Below are positions 8,532 to 16,452 of a stretch of DNA of 64,000 nucleotides, one piece after another (positions within the stretch are counted from its first letter, which is position 1; the number at the start of each line of letters is the position of its first letter). The translations under genes and the position numbers were made by a program. This DNA comes from Helicobacter pylori_CU (GTDB taxonomy: Bacteria; Campylobacterota; Campylobacteria; Campylobacterales; Helicobacteraceae). The stretch covers positions 1,535,281-1,599,280 of the forward strand of contig NC_017733.1 of NCBI RefSeq assembly GCF_000259235.1, written 5' to 3'. The notes under the pieces are model-generated. The model was not told the origin of the DNA and searched no databases. It was given only the letters and a program-made list of their open reading frames with translations.

Positions 8532-9293
8532 ATGTTAAGGGGTGTCAAAAAAGCGGTTTTTAGGGTTTTGTGTTTGGGGGCGTTGTGTTTAGGGGGGTTA
8601 ATGGCAGAGCAAGACTCTAAAGAGCTTATATTTTCAGGTATCACTATTTACACGGATAAAGATTTCACTAGGGCTAAGGAATACTTTGAAAAAGCTTGTA
8701 GATTAAACGATGCTGATGGTTGTGCGATCTTAAGAGAGGCTTATTCTAAAGTCATCCTAAAAGGAAGTGCAAGAGAAAGCATTGAAAAAGCTCTTGAACA
8801 CACCGCTACTGCTAAAGCTTGCAAATCAAACGATGCTGAAAAATGCAAGGACTTAGCAGAGTTTTATTTTAATGCAAACGATCTTAAAAATGCTTTAGAA
8901 TATTACTCTAAATCTTGTAAGTTAAATAATGTTGAAGGGTGTATGCTGTCAGCAACTTTTTATAACGATATGATAAAGGGTTTGAAAAAAGATAAAAAAG
9001 ATCTAGAATATTATTCTAAAGCTTGCGAGTTAAACTATGGCGATGGCTGTGCGATTTTAGGGGATATTTATCATAATGGTGAAGGCGTAACACAAAATTT
9101 TAAAAAAGCTTTTGAATATTCTGCCAAAGCTTGTGAATTGAACGATGCTAAAGGGTGTTACGCTCTAGCAGCGTTTTATAATGAGGGTAAAGGCGTAGCA
9201 AAGGATGAAAAGCAAACGACAGAAAACCTTAAAAAGAGTTGCGAATTAGGGTTAAAAGAAGCATGCGATATTCTCAAAGAACAAAAACAATAA
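8532..9293 (+). CDS. Sel1-repeat cysteine-rich secreted protein (Hcp family)
   Basis: 253 aa. Signal peptide up to about residue 25 (LCLGGLMA-EQ), then five to six Sel1-like repeats of ~36 residues. Each repeat has a Cys pair spaced eight residues (for example CRLNDADGC, CKLNNVEGC, CELNYGDGC, CELNDAKGC), the disulfide-linked helix pairs characteristic of Helicobacter cysteine-rich proteins. Known members are secreted, bind penicillin-like compounds weakly and trigger host responses. The second repeat is irregular (KACKSNDAEKC; no glycine-rich linker), so this copy is diverged from HcpA. Its place between the recN operon and dnaQ suggests the strain-variable member hcpG, from memory only. Confidence 0.88.
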   Translation: MLRGVKKAVFRVLCLGALCLGGLMAEQDSKELIFSGITIYTDKDFTRAKEYFEKACRLNDADGCAILREAYSKVILKGSARESIEKALEHTATAKACKSNDAEKCKDLAEFYFNANDLKNALEYYSKSCKLNNVEGCMLSATFYNDMIKGLKKDKKDLEYYSKACELNYGDGCAILGDIYHNGEGVTQNFKKAFEYSAKACELNDAKGCYALAAFYNEGKGVAKDEKQTTENLKKSCELGLKEACDILKEQKQ

Positions 9294-9331
9294 AATCCTA
9301 GCCCTATTAAGCCCCATTAAACAGCTTTCGT

Positions 9332-10195
9332 TTAACTGGTTGCTTTTATGATATTTAACAAACCCTTTGTCCTTTCAAAAAGAGAAAATGGCGGTGGAGT
9401 CTCTTGGTATTTGGATCTTGGGGGTCTTTTGATAAGAGTGTTAGCACATTTGGAAAAATCAATCAAATCCATTGTTGTTTTGATGTAACTGGGCAAGTTT
9501 AACAGGCATATTTCAAAGAGTTTATAGCTCGCTAAAGCGTCTGCGTAGGCTCTATGGCTGACTTCTATGCCAAACCCTAAAAGCTCTTTTAAAAAGCTCA
9601 AAGAATAACGCATGGACAAAATGGCTCGTTTGGATAAATCCAAAGTGCAAAGCTTTAAATTCAATAAGGGGCAATGCAATTTTTCTACAAAATAACGCCC
9701 TAAAAAGTTGTAATCAAAATTAGCGTTGTGGGCCACAAACACGCTATTGCCTAAAAAAAGCCTCAATTCTTGCAAAGCTTCATGCGCGCTTGGGGCGTTT
9801 AGGGTGTCTTCATAAGTGATGCCTGTAAGATCAGAAATATAATCAGGCACGCTTTTGACTTTCACAAGGGTTTCAAAACGATTGATAATTTCCCCCCCTT
9901 TCACTTGCACGGCCCCGATTTCTAAAATCTCATGCTTTATGGGGCAAGAGCCGGTGGTCTCTAAATCAATAAAGGAAAAAACCTCATCTTTAAGGGGGGT
10001 TTTAAGGTTTTTGAGCGTGATTAAATTTTCACTCGTTTCTATGAAATTAAGCCCGCATGCTTTTAAATATTCCAAATTGATTTCATCATAAATAAGGCGA
10101 GAGAGCGATTTTTCTAGCATGCCCAAGCTTAAATCCTGGTGCTTTAAGCGAGCGATTAGGGCTTGGATGTCTTTATGCAAGAGGTTGTCTGACAT
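9332..10195 (-). CDS. dnaQ: DnaQ-like 3'-5' exonuclease (DNA polymerase III epsilon-type)
   Basis: Proofreading-type DEDDh exonuclease. The open frame extends to 10288 inside rpe, but MSDNLLHKD at 10195 is the better start (287 aa, 23-nt overlap with rpe). Exo I D77-x-E79 lies in FIDLETTG, Exo II D161 in HNANFD, and Exo III H214-x4-D219 in SHRAYAD, so all catalytic residues are present. An ~70-residue N-terminal helical extension precedes the nuclease domain and about 50 residues follow it. It may be the replicase epsilon subunit or a stand-alone exonuclease; no polC-linked context helps. Co-directional with and overlapping rpe. Confidence 0.88.
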   Translation of the reverse strand: MSDNLLHKDIQALIARLKHQDLSLGMLEKSLSRLIYDEINLEYLKACGLNFIETSENLITLKNLKTPLKDEVFSFIDLETTGSCPIKHEILEIGAVQVKGGEIINRFETLVKVKSVPDYISDLTGITYEDTLNAPSAHEALQELRLFLGNSVFVAHNANFDYNFLGRYFVEKLHCPLLNLKLCTLDLSKRAILSMRYSLSFLKELLGFGIEVSHRAYADALASYKLFEICLLNLPSYIKTTMDLIDFSKCANTLIKRPPRSKYQETPPPFSLFERTKGLLNIIKATS

Positions 10196-10826
10196 TCTGT
10201 AAGCCTTCAATAGCCAGCTTACGATCTTTGGATTTAAAAATATAACTCCCTGAAACCACCACATCCACGCCCGCTTGTTGGAGTTCAAAGATATTTTTAT
10301 CGTTCACGCCCCCATCCACTTCTAAAAGGCAGCTCGGGTTGTAGCGCCTGATCAATTCTTTAACTTTCAAACACTTTTCTAGCACTAAATCTAAAAACTT
10401 CTGCCCACCAAAGCCCGGATTCACGCTCATTAAAAGCACTAGCCCCACGCTTTCTAGCAAGTATTTAACACTCTCTTCATGCGTGTGGGGGTTTAGGACA
10501 ACGCCTGGCGTGATGCCTAGATTTTTAATGAGTTGCAACACCCTGTGGGGGTGTTTTTCATTTTCTGCATGAATGCTAATGATTTGCGGTTTTAAAGGAG
10601 AAAATAATTCTACAAAAAAGCTCGCGTTTTCTACCATTAAATGCACATCTAAAGGCACTTGGCTCATTTGAGTAACATTCTCTAAAATCACAGGCCCCAT
10701 GGTTAAATTAGGCACATAATGCCCATCCATCACATCCACATGCAAAAAATCAGCGTTACTCACGCTCTCTATCTCTTTGGCTAAATGCAAAAAATCAGCG
10801 CTCAAAAGGCTCGGGGCTACTTTCAA
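10173..10826 (-). CDS. rpe: ribulose-phosphate 3-epimerase
   Basis: Interconverts ribulose-5-phosphate and xylulose-5-phosphate in the pentose phosphate pathway. 217 aa TIM barrel with all signatures: LLSADF near 7-12, HVDVMDGHYVPN at 29-40 holding the metal/catalytic Asp, HLMVE, VNPGFGGQKF and the phosphate-binding LEVDGGV near residue 170. Starts MKVAPSLLSADF. The 3' end overlaps the start of dnaQ by 23 nt in another frame. It is divergent from fbp, another sugar-phosphate enzyme. Confidence 0.95.
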   Translation of the reverse strand: MKVAPSLLSADFLHLAKEIESVSNADFLHVDVMDGHYVPNLTMGPVILENVTQMSQVPLDVHLMVENASFFVELFSPLKPQIISIHAENEKHPHRVLQLIKNLGITPGVVLNPHTHEESVKYLLESVGLVLLMSVNPGFGGQKFLDLVLEKCLKVKELIRRYNPSCLLEVDGGVNDKNIFELQQAGVDVVVSGSYIFKSKDRKLAIEGLQNVRQPLA

Positions 10827-10896
10827 AATACTTCCCTATTTCCAATGTTTTAAAGTAAAATATTAGCATCTTTAATCAAATCATAAAAGGGTTTTT

Positions 10897-11769
10897 ATGG
10901 ATTACAAACATTTTAAATGCAAGCATGCGAACATCGTTATAGAAATTATTAGTCTTTTAGAAAAAGGGGTTAAAAAAGCCCAAGAAATTTTAGAAAAACC
11001 GGACGCTGGGAGTTACACTAAGTTAGAAAACAGCAGCGGGGATACGCCCATTAAAGCGGATTTAGCCCTAGATAAGTTTTTAGAAGAAAATTTTTTGAGT
11101 TTAGAAAATGTCAAAAGCGTTTTTAGCGAAGAAAAAGAAACGCCTGTTACTAAAGAAAACGGCTCCTATTTGATCGCTTATGACCCCTTAGATGGGAGTT
11201 CAGTCATGGAGGCGAATTTCTTAGTAGGCACGATTATAGGGGTTTATGAAAAGGATTATAAGGCGCAAAATTTAGTTGCAAGCCTTTATGTGGTTTTTGG
11301 GCATAAAATTGAATTAGTGGTGGCTTTAGAAGAAGTTTATCGTTACGCCTTTTATCAGAACAAGTTTCATTTTATAGAAACCATCGTTTTAGAAAATAAG
11401 GGTAAAATCGTCGCTAGCGGAGGCAATCAAAAGGATTTTTCTTTGGGCTTAAAAAAGGCTTTAGAGGGGTTTTTTGCAGAAAATTACCGCTTACGATACT
11501 CAGGATCTATGGTGGCTGATGTCCATCATGTGTTGGTTAAAAAAGGCGGGGTGTTTTCCTACCCGCAAAAGAAATTGCGAAAGCTTTTTGAAGTCTTTCC
11601 TTTGGCCTTGATGGTTGAAAAAGCTAAAGGGGAAGCGTTTTATTTTGATAAGGGGGTTAAAAAGCGTTTGCTAGAACAAAGCGTGGAAAGCTATCATGAA
11701 AAAAGCGAATGCTATTTAGCCAGTCCGCATGAAGCTCAGGTTTTAGAAAAATATTTAAAGGGAGAATGA
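10897..11769 (+). CDS. fbp: fructose-1,6-bisphosphatase, class I
   Basis: Hydrolyses fructose-1,6-bisphosphate, the committed gluconeogenic step, important in an organism whose glycolytic branch is incomplete. 290 aa, slightly shorter than the ~330 aa enterobacterial enzyme. The metal-binding DPLDGSS motif is at 96-102 and the GSMVADVHHVL segment lies near 205. ATG preceded by AAAAGGG. The stop codon overlaps the start of the next small gene. Confidence 0.93.
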   Translation: MDYKHFKCKHANIVIEIISLLEKGVKKAQEILEKPDAGSYTKLENSSGDTPIKADLALDKFLEENFLSLENVKSVFSEEKETPVTKENGSYLIAYDPLDGSSVMEANFLVGTIIGVYEKDYKAQNLVASLYVVFGHKIELVVALEEVYRYAFYQNKFHFIETIVLENKGKIVASGGNQKDFSLGLKKALEGFFAENYRLRYSGSMVADVHHVLVKKGGVFSYPQKKLRKLFEVFPLALMVEKAKGEAFYFDKGVKKRLLEQSVESYHEKSECYLASPHEAQVLEKYLKGE

Positions 11770-11972
11770 TGCAAAATAGCGCTAAAAAATTAGAATACGA
11801 AGAGCGTTTTAATGCCGCTCTTTTGAAATTACAAGCATGCCAAGAAGAAAAGCAAGTAGCGAGTTGCTTGAAATGCGAGCAGGTTTTAAAATGCGAGATC
11901 CGCAACAGCTATGTGGATGCGGCTTATGAAAGCATGAGTTTAGGCGAAGCGGGCGGGTTTGATTTCAATTAA
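11766..11972 (+). CDS. conserved small cysteine protein, unknown function
   Basis: 68 aa, overlapping the fbp stop by 4 nt (ATGA), so translationally coupled. Four Cys at 25, 34, 37 and 43 (a CxxC core) suggest a possible small metal site. The C-terminal half (SYVDAAYESMSLGEAGGFDF) looks like the conserved tail of a small family I associate with epsilonproteobacteria. There is no signal peptide or membrane segment, and the function is unknown. Confidence 0.7.
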   Translation: MMQNSAKKLEYEERFNAALLKLQACQEEKQVASCLKCEQVLKCEIRNSYVDAAYESMSLGEAGGFDFN

Positions 11973-11983
11973 ATGGGATTAAA

Positions 11984-12880
11984 ATGGCTAGTAATGCTAC
12001 CTTGCAAAAGAATTTAGACGCTTTTTACACCCACCCCAAAATCGCGCGATTTTGTTTGGATTTACTAAAAGATCTCATCATTCAAAATCTAGGGCTAGAC
12101 TTAAACGCATTCCATTTTTTAGAGCCAAGTGCAGGGAGTGGGAGCTTTGTTGATGCGTTAAAAGAATTAGGGATTGCTGATTGCATCGCCCTTGATATTG
12201 CCCCTAAAGCTCAAGGCATTCAAAAAAAAGATTATTTGTTGGAATTGATTGAGTTTGATAAAAAGCGTGTCATTGTTGGCAACCCTCCTTTTGGGCATAG
12301 AGGGAAATTAGCCCTAGATTTTTTAAACAAATCTTTAAACGAAGCGCCTATTGTAGCGTTTATTTTGCCTAATTTATTCAAACGCTATTCCATTCAAAAA
12401 CACATTGATAAGCGTGCAAAATTGGTTTTAAACGCTGATTTAGAAAAAAACGCTTTTATTTTTAATGAACGGCCCTATGATGTGAAATGCGTTTTTCAAA
12501 CCTATATGCATAAAAATATCGCCCTAAATCTTAAAGACGAACGCATCATTGCACCCCCTAAAATCCGCCATAATGACTTCATCACTTATATTCATAACAA
12601 CACGCCACACACCCTAAAATATTTCAACAAAGAAAAATACCAATGGGATTTTGCGGTGGTGAGACAAGGCTTTTATGACTACAACGAAAAGATCACCAAT
12701 GCAAATTTACTGGTTAAAAACCGACAATATTTTTTTATTAAAGCCCACTCCAAAGAAGCTTTAAGGATTATCCATAAAATTGATTTTAACAAACTCGCTC
12801 ATAAAAACACGCAAGTTTTAGGGTTTTCTACTTATGATTTTGTGGAAGAATATTGCAAATTAAAGGAAATGCATGCTTGA
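11984..12880 (+). CDS. N6-adenine DNA methyltransferase of a type II R-M pair
   Basis: 298 aa. S-adenosylmethionine motif I is LEPSAGSGSF at 46-55 and catalytic motif IV is NPPF at 100-103, the order of a gamma-type N6-adenine methyltransferase. The C-terminal half is lysine-rich and probably binds target DNA. There is no separate specificity subunit. The gene overlaps the downstream nuclease gene by 8 nt, so the two are co-expressed. The recognition sequence cannot be predicted from what I can see. Confidence 0.87.
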   Translation: MASNATLQKNLDAFYTHPKIARFCLDLLKDLIIQNLGLDLNAFHFLEPSAGSGSFVDALKELGIADCIALDIAPKAQGIQKKDYLLELIEFDKKRVIVGNPPFGHRGKLALDFLNKSLNEAPIVAFILPNLFKRYSIQKHIDKRAKLVLNADLEKNAFIFNERPYDVKCVFQTYMHKNIALNLKDERIIAPPKIRHNDFITYIHNNTPHTLKYFNKEKYQWDFAVVRQGFYDYNEKITNANLLVKNRQYFFIKAHSKEALRIIHKIDFNKLAHKNTQVLGFSTYDFVEEYCKLKEMHA

Positions 12881-13604
12881 AAAAGTGTTCCAAGAAATTA
12901 CCAATAAAAGAAAGTTTTTTGCAAGTTCTAGCACAGGGGAGCAGTTTGAAAACCAATTTAGGAATGAATTAAAAAAACACTTTAGCGAAATCAATGGCGA
13001 TTTAACAGAAGAATTAAGCCATATTGAAGAAAAGCCTAATAAAGAAATCAAAACCGCTTTTAACCAACTCAAAAAGCAAGTTTTAGAAAAAAATCACCCA
13101 CACACCCTTAAAAACCCTTTTTCAAACCTTACAAGCCATTTTTTATACCAGCCTTTTGGCTCACAAAATTACCCTGATTTTTTGGTTTTTATTTTTGATC
13201 ATGTGGTGGGGATTGAAATCAAGTTTTCTAAAAACGATAAGGGTGAAAAAAATCTTCAAACTTCTCGCCCCATGTGGAATTCAAACCTGCCTAAACCCAA
13301 TGCGATTTATGTGTATGGAGTCGCTAATGCAAACATCACTTTTTTTAAAGGCTCAGATATTTTGAGTTATGAAATCAGAGAGGTCTTGCTCAAGTATTTT
13401 GATACTTTAGATAAAGATGAAGGAAGTTTGAAAAACGCCTTAAAGGATTTAGAAAACCCTTTTGGGTTTGCCCCCTACATCAGAAAAGCTTATGAGCATA
13501 AAAAGGAATTTTCTAACCACCACCAGATTGAAAGCTTCTTTTCGCCCAACCACATTTTAAGAGAGCAGAATGTCTTGGAATTTTTGAAAACGCTCACTCA
13601 TTAG
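12873..13604 (+). CDS. putative type II restriction endonuclease (PD-(D/E)xK)
   Basis: 243 aa directly coupled to the methyltransferase (8-nt overlap). A candidate PD-(D/E)xK site is visible: P101-D102, then E115-x-K117 in VGIEIKFSK on a hydrophobic strand, plus a possible upstream Glu23 in a TGEQFENQF helix. Methylation by the partner should protect the host. The frame is intact with no visible nonsense mutation, so the system may be active. Assignment is by context and motif only; I cannot name a characterised isoschizomer. Confidence 0.78.
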   Translation: MLEKVFQEITNKRKFFASSSTGEQFENQFRNELKKHFSEINGDLTEELSHIEEKPNKEIKTAFNQLKKQVLEKNHPHTLKNPFSNLTSHFLYQPFGSQNYPDFLVFIFDHVVGIEIKFSKNDKGEKNLQTSRPMWNSNLPKPNAIYVYGVANANITFFKGSDILSYEIREVLLKYFDTLDKDEGSLKNALKDLENPFGFAPYIRKAYEHKKEFSNHHQIESFFSPNHILREQNVLEFLKTLTH

Positions 13605-13620
13605 CGTATTTATTTCCCAC

Positions 13621-13683
13621 TTATCTATTTCTTGTAGAATGCAAATTTGTTTTTAGCGTAAAGAAATTGATGATCGGTCTCAT
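13621..13683 (-). CDS. possible 20-codon peptide ORF after petC
   Basis: An ATG (complement of 13681-13683) stands 7 nt after a perfect AAGGAGG Shine-Dalgarno, one of the strongest in the window, 38 nt beyond the petC stop on the same strand. It encodes MRPIINFFTLK... ending after 20 codons at TAA (13621-13623). It may be a genuine tiny protein of the pet operon, or the stub of a larger gene cut where two chromosomal blocks meet. No homologue is known to me. Confidence 0.35.
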   Translation of the reverse strand: MRPIINFFTLKTNLHSTRNR

Positions 13684-13721
13684 AGAAAAACCTCCTTGCA
13701 TTCTCTCCCCCTTTTTTCACT

Positions 13722-14579
13722 TCAATGCACTTCGCTCCAAACTTTTCTTTTCCACGCATAAGCCAAGAACGACAGCACCGCAAAGAAAATCATGATTTTT
13801 ATCCCTAAGGTATTCCTTTCATGTTTTTTCCTATCGCCTGCTTTTTCCAAATATGCGATGACTTGTTTTTGAGCTTGTTCACTCAACCCCACTCTAGGCA
13901 TAGCCGTGCCAGGCAAAAGCTTTTGCGGATCGTTGATGAAAATATTCAAGCCATGTTCGCCTTTAGCTCTAATCATCATGGACAAATCAGGTGCATGAGA
14001 GCCTAAATAATTGGCTAGATCTTTAGGATCGCTAAAGGCCTTATCTTTCGCATAATCCAGGCTATGGCACCTTTGACAGCTTTGCGCGAACACTTCCTTA
14101 TCGCTCAAATTTTTAGGCAAAATAGAAGTGAGATACGCCACAATATCGCTCAAATCTTTATCGCTAAATTGAGAAAACGCCGGCATAGGATAGGGCCTTT
14201 CATCGTTGAACTTATGGCTCAATTTCGCCGTTTTCACGGGGTCTTTGATGAAGTGGGCTAAGAAATTCGCGTTCAAAACCCCCGCCACATGGCTTAAATC
14301 CGGTGGCACGACCCCAAAAGAGTTGCTCGCACTAAGGCTGTCCATAGGGGCTGGAATGTTTTGGGATTTAATGCCATGGCAAGCGGTGCAATTTTCAGCT
14401 ACAAGCTGTTTGCCTTTATTGGCGTCGCCATTTTTTAAATCCATCGGCTCTAAATCCTTGAAAGCAAAATCCGCCGGAGCGACTTTAGGGTGCATCACCG
14501 AATGCGCATAAGGCTCAACCCCATAATAAATCACGCCTACCACCACAATAAGGATGATTAGAATCTTAAATTCTTTCAT
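13722..14579 (-). CDS. petC: ubiquinol-cytochrome c reductase, di-haem cytochrome c1-type subunit
   Basis: 285 aa membrane-anchored cytochrome c of the bc1 complex, which passes electrons from menaquinol towards the cbb3 oxidase. An N-terminal membrane segment (about 6-20) and a C-terminal one (about 258-276) flank two haem-binding sites, CTACH at 64-68 and CQRCH at 168-172. The di-haem form is the epsilonproteobacterial version of cytochrome c1. The start overlaps the cytochrome b stop by 4 nt. Last large gene of petABC. Confidence 0.93.
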   Translation of the reverse strand: MKEFKILIILIVVVGVIYYGVEPYAHSVMHPKVAPADFAFKDLEPMDLKNGDANKGKQLVAENCTACHGIKSQNIPAPMDSLSASNSFGVVPPDLSHVAGVLNANFLAHFIKDPVKTAKLSHKFNDERPYPMPAFSQFSDKDLSDIVAYLTSILPKNLSDKEVFAQSCQRCHSLDYAKDKAFSDPKDLANYLGSHAPDLSMMIRAKGEHGLNIFINDPQKLLPGTAMPRVGLSEQAQKQVIAYLEKAGDRKKHERNTLGIKIMIFFAVLSFLAYAWKRKVWSEVH

Positions 14580-15814
14580 CTAACACCCCCTTGTTTCTTG
14601 CTCTCAGCGATAGTGATAATGGGCAATACCACAAAGAAAAGGGCCAAAAAAGTGATTGAACCCGCTAAGCCAATGTATTTACCGATCCCAAGCGGAGGCA
14701 ATTTACCATAGATCGTTAAAACAATCATATCAATGATTAAAAGCCAAAACCACGCCTCAAACGCAGGCCGTTTGTGCGCGGGAGCGACAACCGGGCTTCT
14801 GTCCAAAAAGGGCAGTAAGAAGAAAATCACTTGCGCCACGCCAAAAGCCATTAGCCCTAAATCAGCGCTAAAGAAAAAGCCCCTTAAGACTTCATAGCTC
14901 CATAAGAAATACCATTCAGGGTAAATGTGAGGCGGCGTTTTAAGGCTGTTAGCCCTTTCAAAGTTGATAGGATCCATCGCGAAATCATAGTGGTAACACA
15001 CCAAGTAAAAGAAAAAGACCATGAACGCGCAAACCACAAAAATATCTTTAGACAAGAACACCGGCCAAAAAGGAATGACTTTGGATTCTTTTTTCTTGCC
15101 TTCAATGAATTTCTTTTCTTCTAATTCAAAGTCAATCTCTTCGCCTTCTTGGTTATTGACATGCGGGATGCGTAAAGAATAAAAATGCACCCCAACAAGT
15201 AGAATGATCGCAATGGGCAGTAAAAAGACATGGAGCATGAAAAAGCGCGTTAAAGTGGAATCCGCCACGACATAATTGCCCCTAATCCATTCCACCACAT
15301 CAGCCCCAATAAAAGGAATGCCCCCAAATAAATTAGTGATAACCGCTGCGGCCCAATAGCTCATCTGCCCCCAAGGCAACATATACCCGCTAAAGGCTTC
15401 CGCGCTAAAGACCACAAATAAAATCATCCCGCTAATCCAAATCATCTCACGGCCCTTTTTGTAAGAGCCATAATAGATGCCAACAAACATGTGGATATAA
15501 ATGATGACAAAAATCATGCTCGCTGCCGTGGCATGCATGTGGCGCCAAAGCCAGCCATAAGCCACTTCTTGCATGATGGTGAAATTCACGCTATCAAACG
15601 CCATTTTCGCATCAGGCTTGTAATACATGAGCAAGAAAATCCCTGAGACCACAAGCACGCCAAAAAGGGTCAATAAAATCACCCCCATCGCCCATAAGAA
15701 ATTGATGTTTTTAGGGATCCAATATTCTGTCATTAGCACTTTAACAAGCTTGTTAGTACCAAGACGCATGTCCAGCCATTCGCCTAAATTCTTCGCCTTT
15801 TTTATCTCTGCCAT
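14576..15814 (-). CDS. petB: cytochrome b subunit of the bc1 complex
   Basis: 412 aa integral membrane protein with eight or nine hydrophobic helices. It carries the quinone-site PEWYFLWSYE motif (PEWY) in the C-terminal half and paired His residues in helices B and D for the two b haems (HMHATAAS and LHVFLLP regions). It is fused as a full-length cytochrome b rather than split b6/subunit IV. Lies 10 nt after the Rieske gene and overlaps petC. Confidence 0.94.
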   Translation of the reverse strand: MAEIKKAKNLGEWLDMRLGTNKLVKVLMTEYWIPKNINFLWAMGVILLTLFGVLVVSGIFLLMYYKPDAKMAFDSVNFTIMQEVAYGWLWRHMHATAASMIFVIIYIHMFVGIYYGSYKKGREMIWISGMILFVVFSAEAFSGYMLPWGQMSYWAAAVITNLFGGIPFIGADVVEWIRGNYVVADSTLTRFFMLHVFLLPIAIILLVGVHFYSLRIPHVNNQEGEEIDFELEEKKFIEGKKKESKVIPFWPVFLSKDIFVVCAFMVFFFYLVCYHYDFAMDPINFERANSLKTPPHIYPEWYFLWSYEVLRGFFFSADLGLMAFGVAQVIFFLLPFLDRSPVVAPAHKRPAFEAWFWLLIIDMIVLTIYGKLPPLGIGKYIGLAGSITFLALFFVVLPIITIAESKKQGGVR

Positions 15815-15824
15815 GGAATTCTCC

Positions 15825-16328
15825 TTACGCTTTAGCCATCATTTTCTTGTATTCAGCCCCGGCTTCACCAAAAGTGATTTTAGTGCCTTCAATTTTAAAA
15901 GGCGGGATATCAAAAGGGCGTGGAGGGGGGGTGCCGGCAATATTCACGCCATCAGCAGTGAAACGCCCCCCATGGCATGGGCATAAAAAACCTTTTTCTT
16001 CATCTTGATAAGTGGGGATACACCCTAAATGCGTGCAAATTTGAATGGCTGTGGTAAAAACGCTCTCGCCAATTTTAAAATCGCGCTTCTCATTAAAGCC
16101 CTCTTTTTTAGAACGCTTGAGGATATAGACCGGTTTCCCACGCCATTCCACCGTGGAAAACTGCCCTTCTTGCATGTTCGCCACATCTATGGTTGTAAAA
16201 CCGGCTGAAACAACGCTTGGAAGCGGATCCCAAGTCTTTTTCATCGCTACTAGACTCGCTATCGCCCCTATAGCTGTAACGCTAGCAAGGCTCATTCCTA
16301 AAAAATCACGCCTTTGAATATCTGCCAT
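15825..16328 (-). CDS. petA: Rieske iron-sulfur subunit of the bc1 complex
   Basis: 167 aa. The N-terminus has a twin-arginine motif (RRDFLG, Arg6-Arg7) and a single hydrophobic anchor (about 14-30), as expected for Tat-exported Rieske proteins. The [2Fe-2S] ligands are CTHLGC at 98-103 and CPCHGG at 116-121. First gene of petABC; ATG is preceded by AAGGAG. A TAAAAT-like -10 lies about 60 nt upstream (complement of roughly 16388-16395), between the gene and the upstream mfd stop. Confidence 0.95.
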   Translation of the reverse strand: MADIQRRDFLGMSLASVTAIGAIASLVAMKKTWDPLPSVVSAGFTTIDVANMQEGQFSTVEWRGKPVYILKRSKKEGFNEKRDFKIGESVFTTAIQICTHLGCIPTYQDEEKGFLCPCHGGRFTADGVNIAGTPPPRPFDIPPFKIEGTKITFGEAGAEYKKMMAKA

Positions 16329-16452
16329 GATTAAAAAACTCCTTAATGATAATTACCTTTTAACGACTAAAGGCATAGCAAATCCCTATTTTACAACAAA
16401 CTCTCTTAATAATCTTTTTAAAATAACAAATTGAGACCAAAATCAAACGCTT

